Assembly: GCA_002746535.1 (NCBI GenBank)
Contig: NVWA01000015.1
Location: 62,001-126,000 of the forward strand
Reading direction: 5' to 3'
DNA length: 64,000 nt
Origin: Planctomycetota bacterium
GTDB taxonomy: Bacteria; Planctomycetota; GCA-2746535
Both the position numbers and the translations under genes were made by a program. The notes below the pieces were generated by a model. That model was not told where the DNA came from and ran no database searches. It saw nothing but the letters and a program-made list of their open reading frames with translations. This document shows positions 31,648 to 41,078 of this stretch, piece by piece (the stretch's first letter is position 1; every line of letters starts with the position of its first letter).

Positions 31648-31682
31648 ATTCTCTCAAAAAATAACTTAACCAGGAGAACAAC

Positions 31683-33767
31683 ATGAAACTAAAGAACCTT
31701 TCAATAAATTCTATTTTAAAAAGCCCCCTAATTCTTGTATTGATACTAATGGTCATTGGATTTAAACAAGTATCAGCAGCCGGATTATTAATAGCCGATG
31801 GTCGCTTTGGTGGGAAACTAAAAATCAAAGAGCATTCCGTCAAAGTAACCATCAACAACGGTATAGCCATTACAGAGGTCACTCAGATATTTCAGAACAT
31901 GGAAAGAAGACAGCTTGAAGCCCTCTATACATTTCCAATACCTAAAGGTGCATCCGTTTCAGATTTTAGTATGTGGATACGCGGTAAAGAAATGATTGGA
32001 GAAGTCGTCGAAAAGAAAAGAGCCCGACAAATTTATGAAAGTTATAAAAAGCGTAACATAGATCCTGGATTACTAGAACAAGTTGATTTCAAAAGATTTG
32101 AAATGAGAATATTTCCAATTGCTGCAGGCGCTTCTCAAAAAGTCAAAATAACTTATTCCCAAGAACTCGATGTTGACAATGACTGGATAACATACCTTTA
32201 TCCACTAGCAACCACAACCGTCAAAAATCTTGATAGTAAAACAACGGATAAGTTTTCCATAACGCTAGATATTAATTCTGCCATCCCCATCACTTCCTTA
32301 AAAAGCCCTAGTCATCAAAATGATTTTGTAATCAATAAAATAAATGATGACTATTACCAAGCTAGCCTTGAAATCAAAGAGGGTGATTTAAACAAAGATG
32401 TCGTTCTATCAGCCCAACTAAAAAGACCACTAACCGGAATTGATGTTGTCACATCAAAAACAAAAGGGGAAGATGGCTTCTTCTATTTAACCTTAACAGC
32501 TGGCAAGGAATTAGAGAAATTAGATGTCGGTATGGACTACCTGTTTGTATTAGATATTTCAGGAAGCATGCGAATGGATGGGAAAATAACTCAGTCTAAA
32601 AACACTGTCGGAGCCTTTTTAGAAGAATTAGGCGATAAAGACAGATTCGACTTAATTACCTTTAACACCATGCCTAAACCAGTTTTTAAGAAACTCGAAT
32701 TTGCGTCTCCTGAAAATATCGATAAAGCAAAAAAACGATTAAATCGTATAGAAACAAAAGGAGGCACATCAGTTTTAGCTGCTTTACGATTAGCCTATCG
32801 ATATGCTGAAGAAGGACGAAGCTTAAATATTATTTTAATGAGTGATGGCATGGATGGTCAAACATATCCCAGAAGCCTTGTTGATCTCATCAATCAAAAT
32901 TCTGCCAGTGGGCGTTCAAAAGTATTCTGTGTAGGTGTTGGCAATGAAATCAACAAGCCTTTACTAAAAAGAGTAGCCCAAGATTCTGGAGGTTTCGCTG
33001 CTTTCATTTCAAATGGTGATAATTTTCAAAGACAAGCTAAGTCTTTTAAAAGAAAACTACTACACCCAGTCGCTTCAAACTTATCAATTGAATTAAAAAA
33101 CATAGGCGCCTATGATATCACACCTTCAACTCTACCAAACTTATACCACGGCTTTCCTGTTAGAATTTATGGTCGCTATAAAAAAAGTGCTGAGTCCACA
33201 ATTACCATAAATGCCAATATCCAAGGTAAAGCATTGAATAAATCAGTCAATATAATTATGCCAAATGAAGATCATGATAATCCTGAAATCGAAAGAATGT
33301 GGGCTTTCAAAAAGATACAGGAACTACAAAAAGGTTTTGATGAGAGCAATAATCAACACCCTAACATTGAAAAAATTATTCGTCTAGGCGAAGGTTATTC
33401 AATTGTCAGCAAATACACTTCATTCCTTGTATTAGAAAACGACAATGAATATAAAAGATGGAAAATCTCACGAAGAAATGCCTTAAGGCAAAAAAGAGAC
33501 CGTCGAGCTATGGAAAAGCTAAAAGTTGAATTAGAAAAGTTGAGAGAAAAAGCTACCACCAATATCATTCCAAATTCAAACCAAAAAGAATTAATCCCAT
33601 CCAAACCAACACAAAAAACAGTGAAAGCCCCTAAAGCGAGATCCAGAAAACACCGTAGCCGAAATTTTAGCTTTGGAGGCTCCGGACCTGTAAATCCTTT
33701 CTTGATGATAGCGATCTTATTCGGCTTTTTCTTTAGAAAATATAATTTAAAGATCAACCGTAAATAA
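31683..33767 (+). CDS. Exported VIT-VWA protein with GlyGly-CTERM-like tail
   Basis: A 694-aa protein. A signal peptide covers about residues 1-33. A VIT domain (about 40-165, with LEALYTFPIPKGASVSDFSMWI and KRARQIYE) is followed by a von Willebrand A domain from about residue 285, with the metal-binding DISGSM (Asp291, Ser293, Ser295). A Lys/Arg-rich stretch then leads to GGSGPVNPF (665-673), a short hydrophobic helix and a basic end. This tail has the layout of the GlyGly-CTERM sorting signal cut by rhombosortase. The rhomboid gene follows 66 nt downstream. VIT-VWA proteins bind ligands at the cell surface; the partner is unknown. Confidence 0.85.
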   Translation: MKLKNLSINSILKSPLILVLILMVIGFKQVSAAGLLIADGRFGGKLKIKEHSVKVTINNGIAITEVTQIFQNMERRQLEALYTFPIPKGASVSDFSMWIRGKEMIGEVVEKKRARQIYESYKKRNIDPGLLEQVDFKRFEMRIFPIAAGASQKVKITYSQELDVDNDWITYLYPLATTTVKNLDSKTTDKFSITLDINSAIPITSLKSPSHQNDFVINKINDDYYQASLEIKEGDLNKDVVLSAQLKRPLTGIDVVTSKTKGEDGFFYLTLTAGKELEKLDVGMDYLFVLDISGSMRMDGKITQSKNTVGAFLEELGDKDRFDLITFNTMPKPVFKKLEFASPENIDKAKKRLNRIETKGGTSVLAALRLAYRYAEEGRSLNIILMSDGMDGQTYPRSLVDLINQNSASGRSKVFCVGVGNEINKPLLKRVAQDSGGFAAFISNGDNFQRQAKSFKRKLLHPVASNLSIELKNIGAYDITPSTLPNLYHGFPVRIYGRYKKSAESTITINANIQGKALNKSVNIIMPNEDHDNPEIERMWAFKKIQELQKGFDESNNQHPNIEKIIRLGEGYSIVSKYTSFLVLENDNEYKRWKISRRNALRQKRDRRAMEKLKVELEKLREKATTNIIPNSNQKELIPSKPTQKTVKAPKARSRKHRSRNFSFGGSGPVNPFLMIAILFGFFFRKYNLKINRK

Positions 33768-33833
33768 AATTAACAATTGAGAAAACTGAAAATATAAAAT
33801 TAATTCAACAACAATTTGTTTTGAAAAGTAAAA

Positions 33834-34493
33834 ATGAAAATTGAAAATAATGCTCACTCAACCAGAATAGAAAATACGATAATTTGTCTATTTTTTATTC
33901 TGCTTGTTTGCATTAACACCCCATTATTTTCTGAAACATATAATCAAACATTTTCATTCAATCCAACGCTACTATTACAAGGTGAATATTGGCGTTTCAT
34001 AACTCATCCTTTTGTACATATTTCATTTTATCATTTACTAACTGATACCTTAGTTCTTGTGATATTATGGTCCCTACTCCAATCTTATTCTTTTGCCGAG
34101 AAATTATTATTAATTCTCACATGTTTAATAGGGAGTTTAATAGGCGCATGGGCCGGCATGAATCATTATCAAGTCTACGATTATTCTGGATTATCTGGAA
34201 TAAATTACGGGCTCATTGGATTTATATGCATGCAAATGATGAGGCAAAAACAAATTTTAAAAATATTTAAAATAGGTGTTTCTGTTTTCTATTTTTCAGT
34301 TCTGCTTATGTCGATAATAGAATTAACGATAGGATCCCATTTTCTAAGTTCAATCCACTTAGGTAATGTAGGCACTCCTATCATTTCGAGTCACCTTGCC
34401 GGAATAATTACAGGAACATTTTTCTATTTCATCATCGAAAGAATTAAAACTTCCCCATCTAAAGATCTCTCCCCCCTGATAATTGCAGGGTAA
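33834..34493 (+). CDS. rrtA: Rhombosortase-like rhomboid intramembrane protease
   Basis: A 219-aa membrane protein with about six hydrophobic segments. It has the rhomboid catalytic serine in GLSG (Ser121) and the histidine in SSHLAG (His187), plus the early EYWRFITHPFVHISFYHLLTD motif of the rhomboid core, where Asp replaces the usual Asn. Short length and pairing with a GlyGly-CTERM-like neighbour point to rhombosortase, which trims and transfers such proteins to the outer surface. It is the second gene of a probable sigma-54-driven operon. An ordinary rhomboid protease is the alternative. Confidence 0.75.
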   Translation: MKIENNAHSTRIENTIICLFFILLVCINTPLFSETYNQTFSFNPTLLLQGEYWRFITHPFVHISFYHLLTDTLVLVILWSLLQSYSFAEKLLLILTCLIGSLIGAWAGMNHYQVYDYSGLSGINYGLIGFICMQMMRQKQILKIFKIGVSVFYFSVLLMSIIELTIGSHFLSSIHLGNVGTPIISSHLAGIITGTFFYFIIERIKTSPSKDLSPLIIAG

Positions 34494-34539
34494 ACTACAT
34501 TTATTTAAGTCACTCTCCTTTCTTAAGTAAGTGTAGTTT
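34492..34539 (+). terminator. Terminator of the VIT-VWA/rhombosortase operon
   Basis: An 18-bp stem (34492-34509 with 34522-34539, two G-T wobbles) and a 12-nt loop begin inside the stop codon and are followed by TCTTCCTTCT. The T-tract is only moderate. Confidence 0.6.
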
Positions 34540-34732
34540 TCTTCCTTCTACAAATATAACCACATATACTAGTTTCACAGATCAATCAAAATCATTCTAT
34601 TAGAATAATATTGTTATACATTTCTCAATTCAGATATTAAAAGAATGAGCAATGTTTGTATAACAATTAATCAAAGATAGAGTTATAAATCTAAAGTTAT
34701 TAAATACTTAAATTGTTTAAAGGAAAATAAAA

Positions 34733-35845
34733 ATGACAAATATTGCTGAGTTAACCTCAATGGTAAAAGAGTTTCCTGGCCTTCCACCCGATGAAGGAAA
34801 AATAATACATGTCTCAACTATTGATGAAATAATATTGGAGATCGAAGAAGCCGAAGATCACACAACTATCATCATTGCCAAAGGCCATTATTTAATGCCT
34901 AGAGATATCCTTTTGACTTCTCACTATGTGACAATCAGAGGCGAAACAGGGAATCGAGATGATGTAATTTTAGATTTTGATAGTGAATTTGATGACACAA
35001 ATCCCAAACAATCAGAAAGAATTGGCGCCGTATCAATTCTCAAAATAAGTCATGCAAAGAATGTAACCATTGCTAATTTAACTGTCGCCAATAGTCCCAA
35101 GTATGGCATTTTATTTTTAGCTGACTCAAAAATTCACAATTTAAAAATATTAAATATCAAATTTCATAATATTTGGGCACGTGGCTTAAAGGGTACTCAC
35201 CCAGGACGATTAGATGATCAAAATACAGAATTTGGTGAGGGTTATGGTCTACCTTGTGCAGAACGTTTTGAAGTTATTCGTCCAATCGGCGGAGAAGTGA
35301 GAAATTGTTTATTCATATGCGACACCATTAAGAAAAATGATAAAGATGCTTTTGATGGTGATTACATTGCTGGAATGGACATGATGGGTGTGAAAGATTG
35401 GGTAATCGCAGATAATGTTTTTGTTGGCTTGCGCGGCAAAAATGGTGGTGGTCGTGGCGGTGTATTTATCTGGCAATGGTCTGAAGGAGTAACCATTGAA
35501 AATAATATTTTTGTTGATTGCGACAAAGGTGTAGCTTTTGGTAATCCTTCAGCAATGAATAAATGTGACTATCACATTAAAGGTGGATCCATAATCAATA
35601 ATTTATTTAAAGGTGGCACCAACAAAGCCATTGAAATTCAATATTGCGGAGACATTGAAGTCAAAGACAATCGAATTATATCCAAAGACAGAACAAATTT
35701 CGCTAGCATTCAAGTATTAGATTCCATCTCACCAGTAACGATATCAAATAATAAAATCCATAAAGGCGCCTGTGATGAATTTAACATAGATGACAAAGCT
35801 ATCGAAAAAGAAAATGAAATCGGAGATTTTGAATCCAAATTTTAA
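34733..35845 (+). CDS. Right-handed beta-helix protein (pectate-lyase-like), cytoplasmic
   Basis: This 370-aa protein is a parallel beta-helix. It contains turns of the kind ITIANLTVANSPKYGILFLAD, NLKILNIKFHNIWARGL and ENNIFVDCDKGVAFGNPS, and shows the N-terminal IIIAKGHYLMPRDIL cap. No signal peptide is seen, so it probably acts inside the cell on imported oligosaccharides. No clear lyase or hydrolase triad can be named. A close paralogue lies at 47178-48347. Downstream, 387 nt away, is an exported propeller gene whose own paralogue is next to the second copy. AAAGGA precedes the ATG. The enzymatic activity is unknown. Confidence 0.75.
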   Translation: MTNIAELTSMVKEFPGLPPDEGKIIHVSTIDEIILEIEEAEDHTTIIIAKGHYLMPRDILLTSHYVTIRGETGNRDDVILDFDSEFDDTNPKQSERIGAVSILKISHAKNVTIANLTVANSPKYGILFLADSKIHNLKILNIKFHNIWARGLKGTHPGRLDDQNTEFGEGYGLPCAERFEVIRPIGGEVRNCLFICDTIKKNDKDAFDGDYIAGMDMMGVKDWVIADNVFVGLRGKNGGGRGGVFIWQWSEGVTIENNIFVDCDKGVAFGNPSAMNKCDYHIKGGSIINNLFKGGTNKAIEIQYCGDIEVKDNRIISKDRTNFASIQVLDSISPVTISNNKIHKGACDEFNIDDKAIEKENEIGDFESKF

Positions 35846-35865
35846 TTTCAAAAATATTTCCCCGT

Positions 35866-35890
35866 AAGGGCGAACCTCATGTTCGCCCTT
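35866..35890 (+). repeat. GGGCGAAC hairpin, also a possible terminator
   Basis: AAGGGCGAAC and GTTCGCCCTT form a perfect 10-bp stem with a 5-nt loop, ending in TTTTCC, 21 nt after the beta-helix gene. Related copies occur at 35964, 38844 and 62916. The 35846-36232 gap contains this and the next repeat, and otherwise nothing I recognise. Confidence 0.7.
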
Positions 35891-35963
35891 TTCCTCAATG
35901 ATTAGAAACTACAAATATTCCTAACACCAATTTCTGAATCATTACCGTCAATCATTTCAAAAT

Positions 35964-35988
35964 GGGTGAACACGTGGTTCGTCCCTAC
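35964..35988 (+). repeat. Second GGGYGAAC-type palindrome
   Basis: GGGTGAAC (35964-35971), 5-nt loop, GTTCGTCCC then TAC. It is an imperfect copy of the hairpin 100 nt upstream and matches the family consensus GTAGGGRCGAAC/GTTCGYCCCTAC. Confidence 0.55.
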
Positions 35989-36232
35989 AAACAATTCTTT
36001 CTAATAATAATGATATTATCAATATTTAATATCACAGTTTAGAACAGATGACTCAATATATTTCTAACTTTATTTTTTGTAAATCCATATTATTACTAAA
36101 ACTATTTTGTATTTGTGAAATAAAACAATATTATCGAATCGATTAAAAATATAACAGATCTATCTCTGGCCATCACAATTATTAAAGTCAAAGAAATTGA
36201 ATTCCAGAATAAATTAATAAAAGGAAAATTAA

Positions 36233-38830
36233 ATGAAACAGTTTTTAATTTTGATTGCACTTCTCTTGCTCAATCTTCATACAACTCATTTAAAAGCGGA
36301 AACAACCGAGACTAAAAAAGAGATTAAATTCACAAAAAAACCAATGTCTAAAAAATCGGCTGCTGGTCTAGAAATTTCATTTGAAGTAAATGCCTATACC
36401 GATGTAACCATTACCATAGAAAATGAGCAAGGTAAAATCATACGTCATTTAGTTTCAGGGATGCTTGGTAAAAATCCACCTAAACCACTGAAAGCAAATT
36501 CATTAAGCCAAAATATTATATGGGATGGAAAAGCAGATTTTGGCCTACCTACGACCGGAGCAACAAAAGTTCGTGTAGCTTTAGGCTTAGGGACTAAATT
36601 TGAAAAGGTCTTAGCAGAAGATCGACAAAATTTAGGCGTCATCATTAGAGCTGTGACAACTGACAAAAAGGGCAATGTCTATGTCTTATCAAAGTTTGGT
36701 GCCGATATCGTTAACTGGTCATCAAGCACTTTAACAATGCTTGATCGAAATGGAAAATATGTAAAAACAATTCTACCTTTTCCTGCCGGTATGAAAAAAA
36801 AGGATTTAGGAAATCTTACCACTATTGAATTAAAAGGGAAAACCTCGCCTATAGTCCATAATATCTCAAGACGTTCTTTTTATCCAAATTTCACACCACC
36901 AAGAAAAGGCGGTATGGCCATTGTTGATGATGTAATTCTAATCACTTTGGGAGGAGCAAGTTATAGATCGAAATTACATATTGGTGCAATCAAGACTGAC
37001 AGCAGTATTCCCTGGAAAAGTTTTGAAGGTCCAAAAATGCTTAAAAAAGGAGCCCTTGGCAATATCGTAAAAAGAATGAATACTCATATTTGTGTTTCTA
37101 GCGATAAAAAATGGCTGTATTTTTCTAACGTTGATAAATCTCCTGCTGTTTATCGAATTGATTTACCTGGTCGATCAAAATTTGAAGTATTTTTTGGAGA
37201 TGAAAAAACTGCTGGGAGCGGAAACAATCAACTTGGTGATATGCCTTCTGGTTTAGCTCTTGATGGCAAAGGAAACCTACTAATTGCAGACAGAAAAAAT
37301 AATCGCATATTGCAAGTCAAAGAAAGCGATGCCTCTTTCATAAAATCGGCACCTGCGCAATCACCAGCTACAATTGCCTGTGATTCAAAAACAGGAGCTA
37401 TCTATTATATTCAAATTAAAAAGGGACGATATCTGCCATTCATAAAATTAAAAAGTATTGATGATCCTAAAGAATTAGGCCAGATTCCTCTCTTACAAAG
37501 TGGTCATTCACGCTATCCAACGCGTTTTGCTTTAGATAATTCAGACTCCAATAACATTTTTTGGGTGGCTGGAAATTCCTACGACCTAATAAGAATGGAA
37601 GAAATTTCTTCTGGTAAATTTATAAAAAAAACAGTCACCAATAAAAACTTTGGAACGGCTGCCTTTGTTGGTGTTGAAACTGATAAATTTAATGATCAAG
37701 CCTATTTTCGGTTTTTAAAAACCAAATATATCAGACATAATGAAAAAAATAATAAAACTGATATTGTTTCTTTTGGAAGAGGTGGATCTACCGGAACAGT
37801 AATTGTTCCTGGTGGTAATAATAAAATATATGGCTTAGCTTGGCCAGGTGGCCTATATTCTTGGGACGCAAAAGGGAAACCTATTGCTTGGAAAACGCCC
37901 AAAGCAATGCCAGCAGATTTTGCCGGTGCTAAATCTTATAAAGAAAGTGTTTACAATACATTTGCACCTGTCTGTATGGTTTTTATGACACATACCCTTG
38001 GAATTCGTCCGCGAGATAAAAGAACTTTTGTATTCTCAAGAAACCATAAAAAGTATGATCGTTCCACAAAAGCGCTTTATGAAATCTTACCCTCTGGTAA
38101 AGTAAGTCAAACACCCATTATTTGGAATGCATCTGATGTTGTTGTTGGCCCAAGATTTGATTTTCAAGGCAATATTTACATTGCTGAAGCGATAAAACCA
38201 AAAGACCAATTTGTACCGGAAGAATATAAAAAGTTTATCGGTGACGTTAAAAAAGGAACAAAGTTTCCTTTTGGCTCCCCAAAAAATGCCATCGCAAACA
38301 TGTACTCAAGTATCATAAAATTCTCACCCAAAGGTGGTGAGTTAGAATTCTCAAAAGTAAGTTATGGCAATGCCGTTAATCCTACTCAATGGAAAAACAC
38401 GAAAAGAGATCCTAATCATAAAGCACAAGATGTACTCTTTTATAAAGATGCCTATGGAGTTTTCCCGGCTAAAGTTTATGGCGCCGATTGGATTAAAATG
38501 GGCATCAGCCATCTTGAATACTTCTATTGTAACTGCGAAAGCACTCGCTTTGATGTCGATGCCTTTGGTAGGGTTTGGTATCCAGACTTAGGTGCTTATC
38601 GTGTAGTCACCCTTGACACCAACGGAAACAAAATAATGGAGTTTGGCGAATACGGCAATAAAGATAGCATAACAGCAGATGGCAAACTAGTTACAGGCAA
38701 GATTCCATTTGCCTGGCTAGCAGGAGTTGGGGTTACAGATAGATTCGCCTACATGGGTGATAGCATGAATAGAAGAGCCCTTTCAGTACGTCTTACATAT
38801 AAGGCCGAAGAAACCTGTTCTGCTAAATAA
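36233..38830 (+). CDS. Exported FlgD_ig + NHL/six-bladed propeller protein (copy 1)
   Basis: This 865-aa protein has a signal peptide (about 1-22). Residues about 45-120 resemble the FlgD Ig-like domain (TDVTITIENEQGKIIRHLVSG, then NIIWDGKADFG). NHL-type propeller repeats follow, such as GLALDGKGNLLIADRKNNRILQV. Such proteins are common in Planctomycetes and Lentisphaerota next to sugar genes and are thought to bind or process glycans; no catalytic residues are evident. A close paralogue is at 48713-51277. Each is near a copy of the beta-helix protein, which suggests the pair was duplicated together. The upstream AAAGGA is a good ribosome-binding site. Confidence 0.75.
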   Translation: MKQFLILIALLLLNLHTTHLKAETTETKKEIKFTKKPMSKKSAAGLEISFEVNAYTDVTITIENEQGKIIRHLVSGMLGKNPPKPLKANSLSQNIIWDGKADFGLPTTGATKVRVALGLGTKFEKVLAEDRQNLGVIIRAVTTDKKGNVYVLSKFGADIVNWSSSTLTMLDRNGKYVKTILPFPAGMKKKDLGNLTTIELKGKTSPIVHNISRRSFYPNFTPPRKGGMAIVDDVILITLGGASYRSKLHIGAIKTDSSIPWKSFEGPKMLKKGALGNIVKRMNTHICVSSDKKWLYFSNVDKSPAVYRIDLPGRSKFEVFFGDEKTAGSGNNQLGDMPSGLALDGKGNLLIADRKNNRILQVKESDASFIKSAPAQSPATIACDSKTGAIYYIQIKKGRYLPFIKLKSIDDPKELGQIPLLQSGHSRYPTRFALDNSDSNNIFWVAGNSYDLIRMEEISSGKFIKKTVTNKNFGTAAFVGVETDKFNDQAYFRFLKTKYIRHNEKNNKTDIVSFGRGGSTGTVIVPGGNNKIYGLAWPGGLYSWDAKGKPIAWKTPKAMPADFAGAKSYKESVYNTFAPVCMVFMTHTLGIRPRDKRTFVFSRNHKKYDRSTKALYEILPSGKVSQTPIIWNASDVVVGPRFDFQGNIYIAEAIKPKDQFVPEEYKKFIGDVKKGTKFPFGSPKNAIANMYSSIIKFSPKGGELEFSKVSYGNAVNPTQWKNTKRDPNHKAQDVLFYKDAYGVFPAKVYGADWIKMGISHLEYFYCNCESTRFDVDAFGRVWYPDLGAYRVVTLDTNGNKIMEFGEYGNKDSITADGKLVTGKIPFAWLAGVGVTDRFAYMGDSMNRRALSVRLTYKAEETCSAK

Positions 38831-38843
38831 TGCAAGAACATTA

Positions 38844-38866
38844 AGGGCGAACCTCGTATTCGCCCT
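38844..38866 (+). repeat. GGGCGAA palindrome
   Basis: AGGGCGAA (38844-38851) pairs with TTCGCCCT (38859-38866) around a 7-nt loop, then continues CTAC. It sits 14 nt after the propeller gene and before a convergent operon. Confidence 0.65.
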
Positions 38867-38892
38867 ACATCATTTATTATTTTAATTATATT

Positions 38893-40017
38893 TCACTCTA
38901 ATGAAAAACCAGGGAGATCTAATAACTTACCATTTTGCAAAGCAGACTCGTGAGCCAATATGCCTACACAAGTGATATTAGCAGATTCGGCAGCATTCGG
39001 ATACGGAGATCGGTTTTCAATTAAGGCACTGACAAACTCATGAGCTAAATGTGGATGAGACCCCCCATGACCCGCCCCTTGAGTAAAACTTAAGTGTTCA
39101 TTTTCATCTACATCAAAGATACTCTTGGTGGTAAACTCTTGAATCTCTTTTGGTAAATATTTTGCAAAGTCAGGACAATCAACCTTTTCTGGTATTTCTG
39201 GTTCAGGCTTTTTGGCAGTGTGTAATACAATCCCATCGTTCTCAATTAATGGCCATTCGAAAGACATCTTAGAACCATAGACGTCAATACTCTCTCGATA
39301 TTGTCGTGCTGTATCAAATAGTGATCGCATGATACGTGCACTTAAATCAGAATCTTTGAACTGAATTTGTGCGCTTTCAACAGCAAAGGGTGAATTATAT
39401 TTTTCGATGAGTTCTTCTTTGATGGTACCAGAACCAAAACACGAAACTGTCAAAGCACGATCTTTTGTCAAAGCTAAGCAAGGGCCAACACAATGCGTTG
39501 CATAATGCATTGGTGGTAACCCTTCCCAATACCCTGGCCAATCATCCATATCTTGTTGATGTGAAGCTTGAATATATTGGATCTTTCCAAATTTTCCTTC
39601 ATTATAAAGCTCTTGAATAAATAAAAACTCTCTCGAATAGATGACCGTTTCCATCATCATATATTGCAGCCCTGTTTCTTTAACCAACTGGCAAATGATT
39701 CGGCAATCCTCAATATTGGTTGCCATGGGTACGGTACAAGCAACATGTTTGCCTGCCTTGAGATCCGCGATAGCTTGACTCGCATGATAATCAATTGGAG
39801 TATTAATATGAATTGCATCAATCCTTTGATCTTTTAAAAGCTCTTCAAAATCAGTCGTACGTTTGTTAATGGAAAATTGATCCCCGATTTTATTAAGATT
39901 CTCTTCAGATCTTTGACATATTGTGATTTCATCAACTAAGGGATGTTTTTGATAGATAGGTATAAATTCAGCTCCAAATCCTAGACCTACAAGAGCAATA
40001 TTTATTTTTTTGTTCAT
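38893..40017 (-). CDS. Gfo/Idh/MocA-family oxidoreductase
   Basis: A 374-aa NAD(P)-dependent sugar oxidoreductase with the Rossmann motif VGLGFGAEF near its start and the segment INTPIDYHASQAIADLKAGKHVACTVPMA. In most members the last part reads EKP with a catalytic lysine; here it reads TVP, so the lysine is missing at the usual place. The C-terminal domain is the alpha/beta sheet found in the family. It is the last gene of a three-gene operon with a hydroxyacid dehydrogenase and a DUF6807 protein. A role in sugar oxidation or 3-keto-glycoside processing is likely; the substrate is unknown. Confidence 0.85.
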   Translation of the reverse strand: MNKKINIALVGLGFGAEFIPIYQKHPLVDEITICQRSEENLNKIGDQFSINKRTTDFEELLKDQRIDAIHINTPIDYHASQAIADLKAGKHVACTVPMATNIEDCRIICQLVKETGLQYMMMETVIYSREFLFIQELYNEGKFGKIQYIQASHQQDMDDWPGYWEGLPPMHYATHCVGPCLALTKDRALTVSCFGSGTIKEELIEKYNSPFAVESAQIQFKDSDLSARIMRSLFDTARQYRESIDVYGSKMSFEWPLIENDGIVLHTAKKPEPEIPEKVDCPDFAKYLPKEIQEFTTKSIFDVDENEHLSFTQGAGHGGSHPHLAHEFVSALIENRSPYPNAAESANITCVGILAHESALQNGKLLDLPGFSLE

Positions 40018-40031
40018 GTCATTCTCTTTTA

Positions 40032-41078
40032 TTAATTGGTGAGTGCTAATTGTTTTGAAATAGAAGTATTAGACGTCTTTCTAAATTGTTCCGCTAGTTT
40101 TTCTGCCACACGCTGGTTTGAATATTCTGTTCTTCCGGCATTGTGTGGCGTATGAACAACATTATGTCGCCCAAGTAAGGGATCATCTAATGGCAAAGGT
40201 TCTTTATCAAAGACATCGGCAGCAAGAGAGATTTCATCATTCAGTACACGGCGGCGTATAGATGGCATGTGACATATACCAGCACGAGTCACCATAACAA
40301 CTAGGCAACCTTTTGGCAAGGAATCAATCATATTTTCTGTAACCATACCTTGTGTGGCTTCCATCAGAGGTACCATAGGAACAAATATATCAGCATCTTT
40401 CATCAACTCATCTAGATGCCAAACTTTTTTTGCTCCCGCTAAAGTAAAACATGGCTCATTGGCAAAGGGATCATAAACCTTCACCTCGGCTCCCAATAAT
40501 GTCATACATTGTGCATATCGACTAGCAATATTACCCGCCCCAAGGATACGAATTTTTTTACCTGACACCGTCCCAGACGTGAACATTGGATCATCACCAT
40601 ATTGTGCACCACGCTGATTTGGTAATATATTTTCAGGATCTTGGCTGTAATTCCAAGGTTTAAGACTTGTTTGAATTGCCTGATGCAATTGAGGAATTCT
40701 TCTAAGACCACATAGTGTTAAAGCAATTCCAAATTCAGAAACTGATTCTGCCCAAAATCCTTCGGAAGGTTGTGTGTACACATATAAATGTCCAGCCCCC
40801 TCTTTTATTTGACTAGCATTTGTTTTTTCATGAATACCTAGTTCTTCCAATACCGGAAAATGAATTAAATCCTCTACAGTAATTAGGACATTAAAACTTA
40901 CTAAGCGAAAAATATCTTTGGCGTCATCTCCAACAATTTCCAGAAGGCTTCTTTTTTCATCTTTCGTAAATCTAATAAAAATAGTTTCACCTTCTTCTTT
41001 CCAGATCTTATGCATAGCATCAGCCGTAAATGGCCAATTTCCATCAAATTTGTAAGCTACTAATATTAAACTTTTCAT
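40032..41078 (-). CDS. D-isomer-specific 2-hydroxyacid dehydrogenase
   Basis: This 348-aa protein has the NAD-binding fold ILGAGNIASRYAQCMTLLGAEV, the catalytic Arg in VTRAG, Glu in DVFDKEPLPLDDPLL and His in VHTPHNAG. It would reduce or oxidise a 2-hydroxy/2-keto acid derived from sugar. Its start overlaps the DUF6807 stop by 4 nt (ATGA), showing translational coupling. It resembles the phosphoglycerate/hydroxypyruvate group; the substrate is open. Confidence 0.88.
   Translation of the reverse strand: MKSLILVAYKFDGNWPFTADAMHKIWKEEGETIFIRFTKDEKRSLLEIVGDDAKDIFRLVSFNVLITVEDLIHFPVLEELGIHEKTNASQIKEGAGHLYVYTQPSEGFWAESVSEFGIALTLCGLRRIPQLHQAIQTSLKPWNYSQDPENILPNQRGAQYGDDPMFTSGTVSGKKIRILGAGNIASRYAQCMTLLGAEVKVYDPFANEPCFTLAGAKKVWHLDELMKDADIFVPMVPLMEATQGMVTENMIDSLPKGCLVVMVTRAGICHMPSIRRRVLNDEISLAADVFDKEPLPLDDPLLGRHNVVHTPHNAGRTEYSNQRVAEKLAEQFRKTSNTSISKQLALTN

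Noticed and set aside
36131..36146. TTATCGAATCGATTAA as an operator of the first propeller gene
   Set aside because: The arms are only five bases with a misplaced T outside; this is too weak in AT-rich DNA to list.
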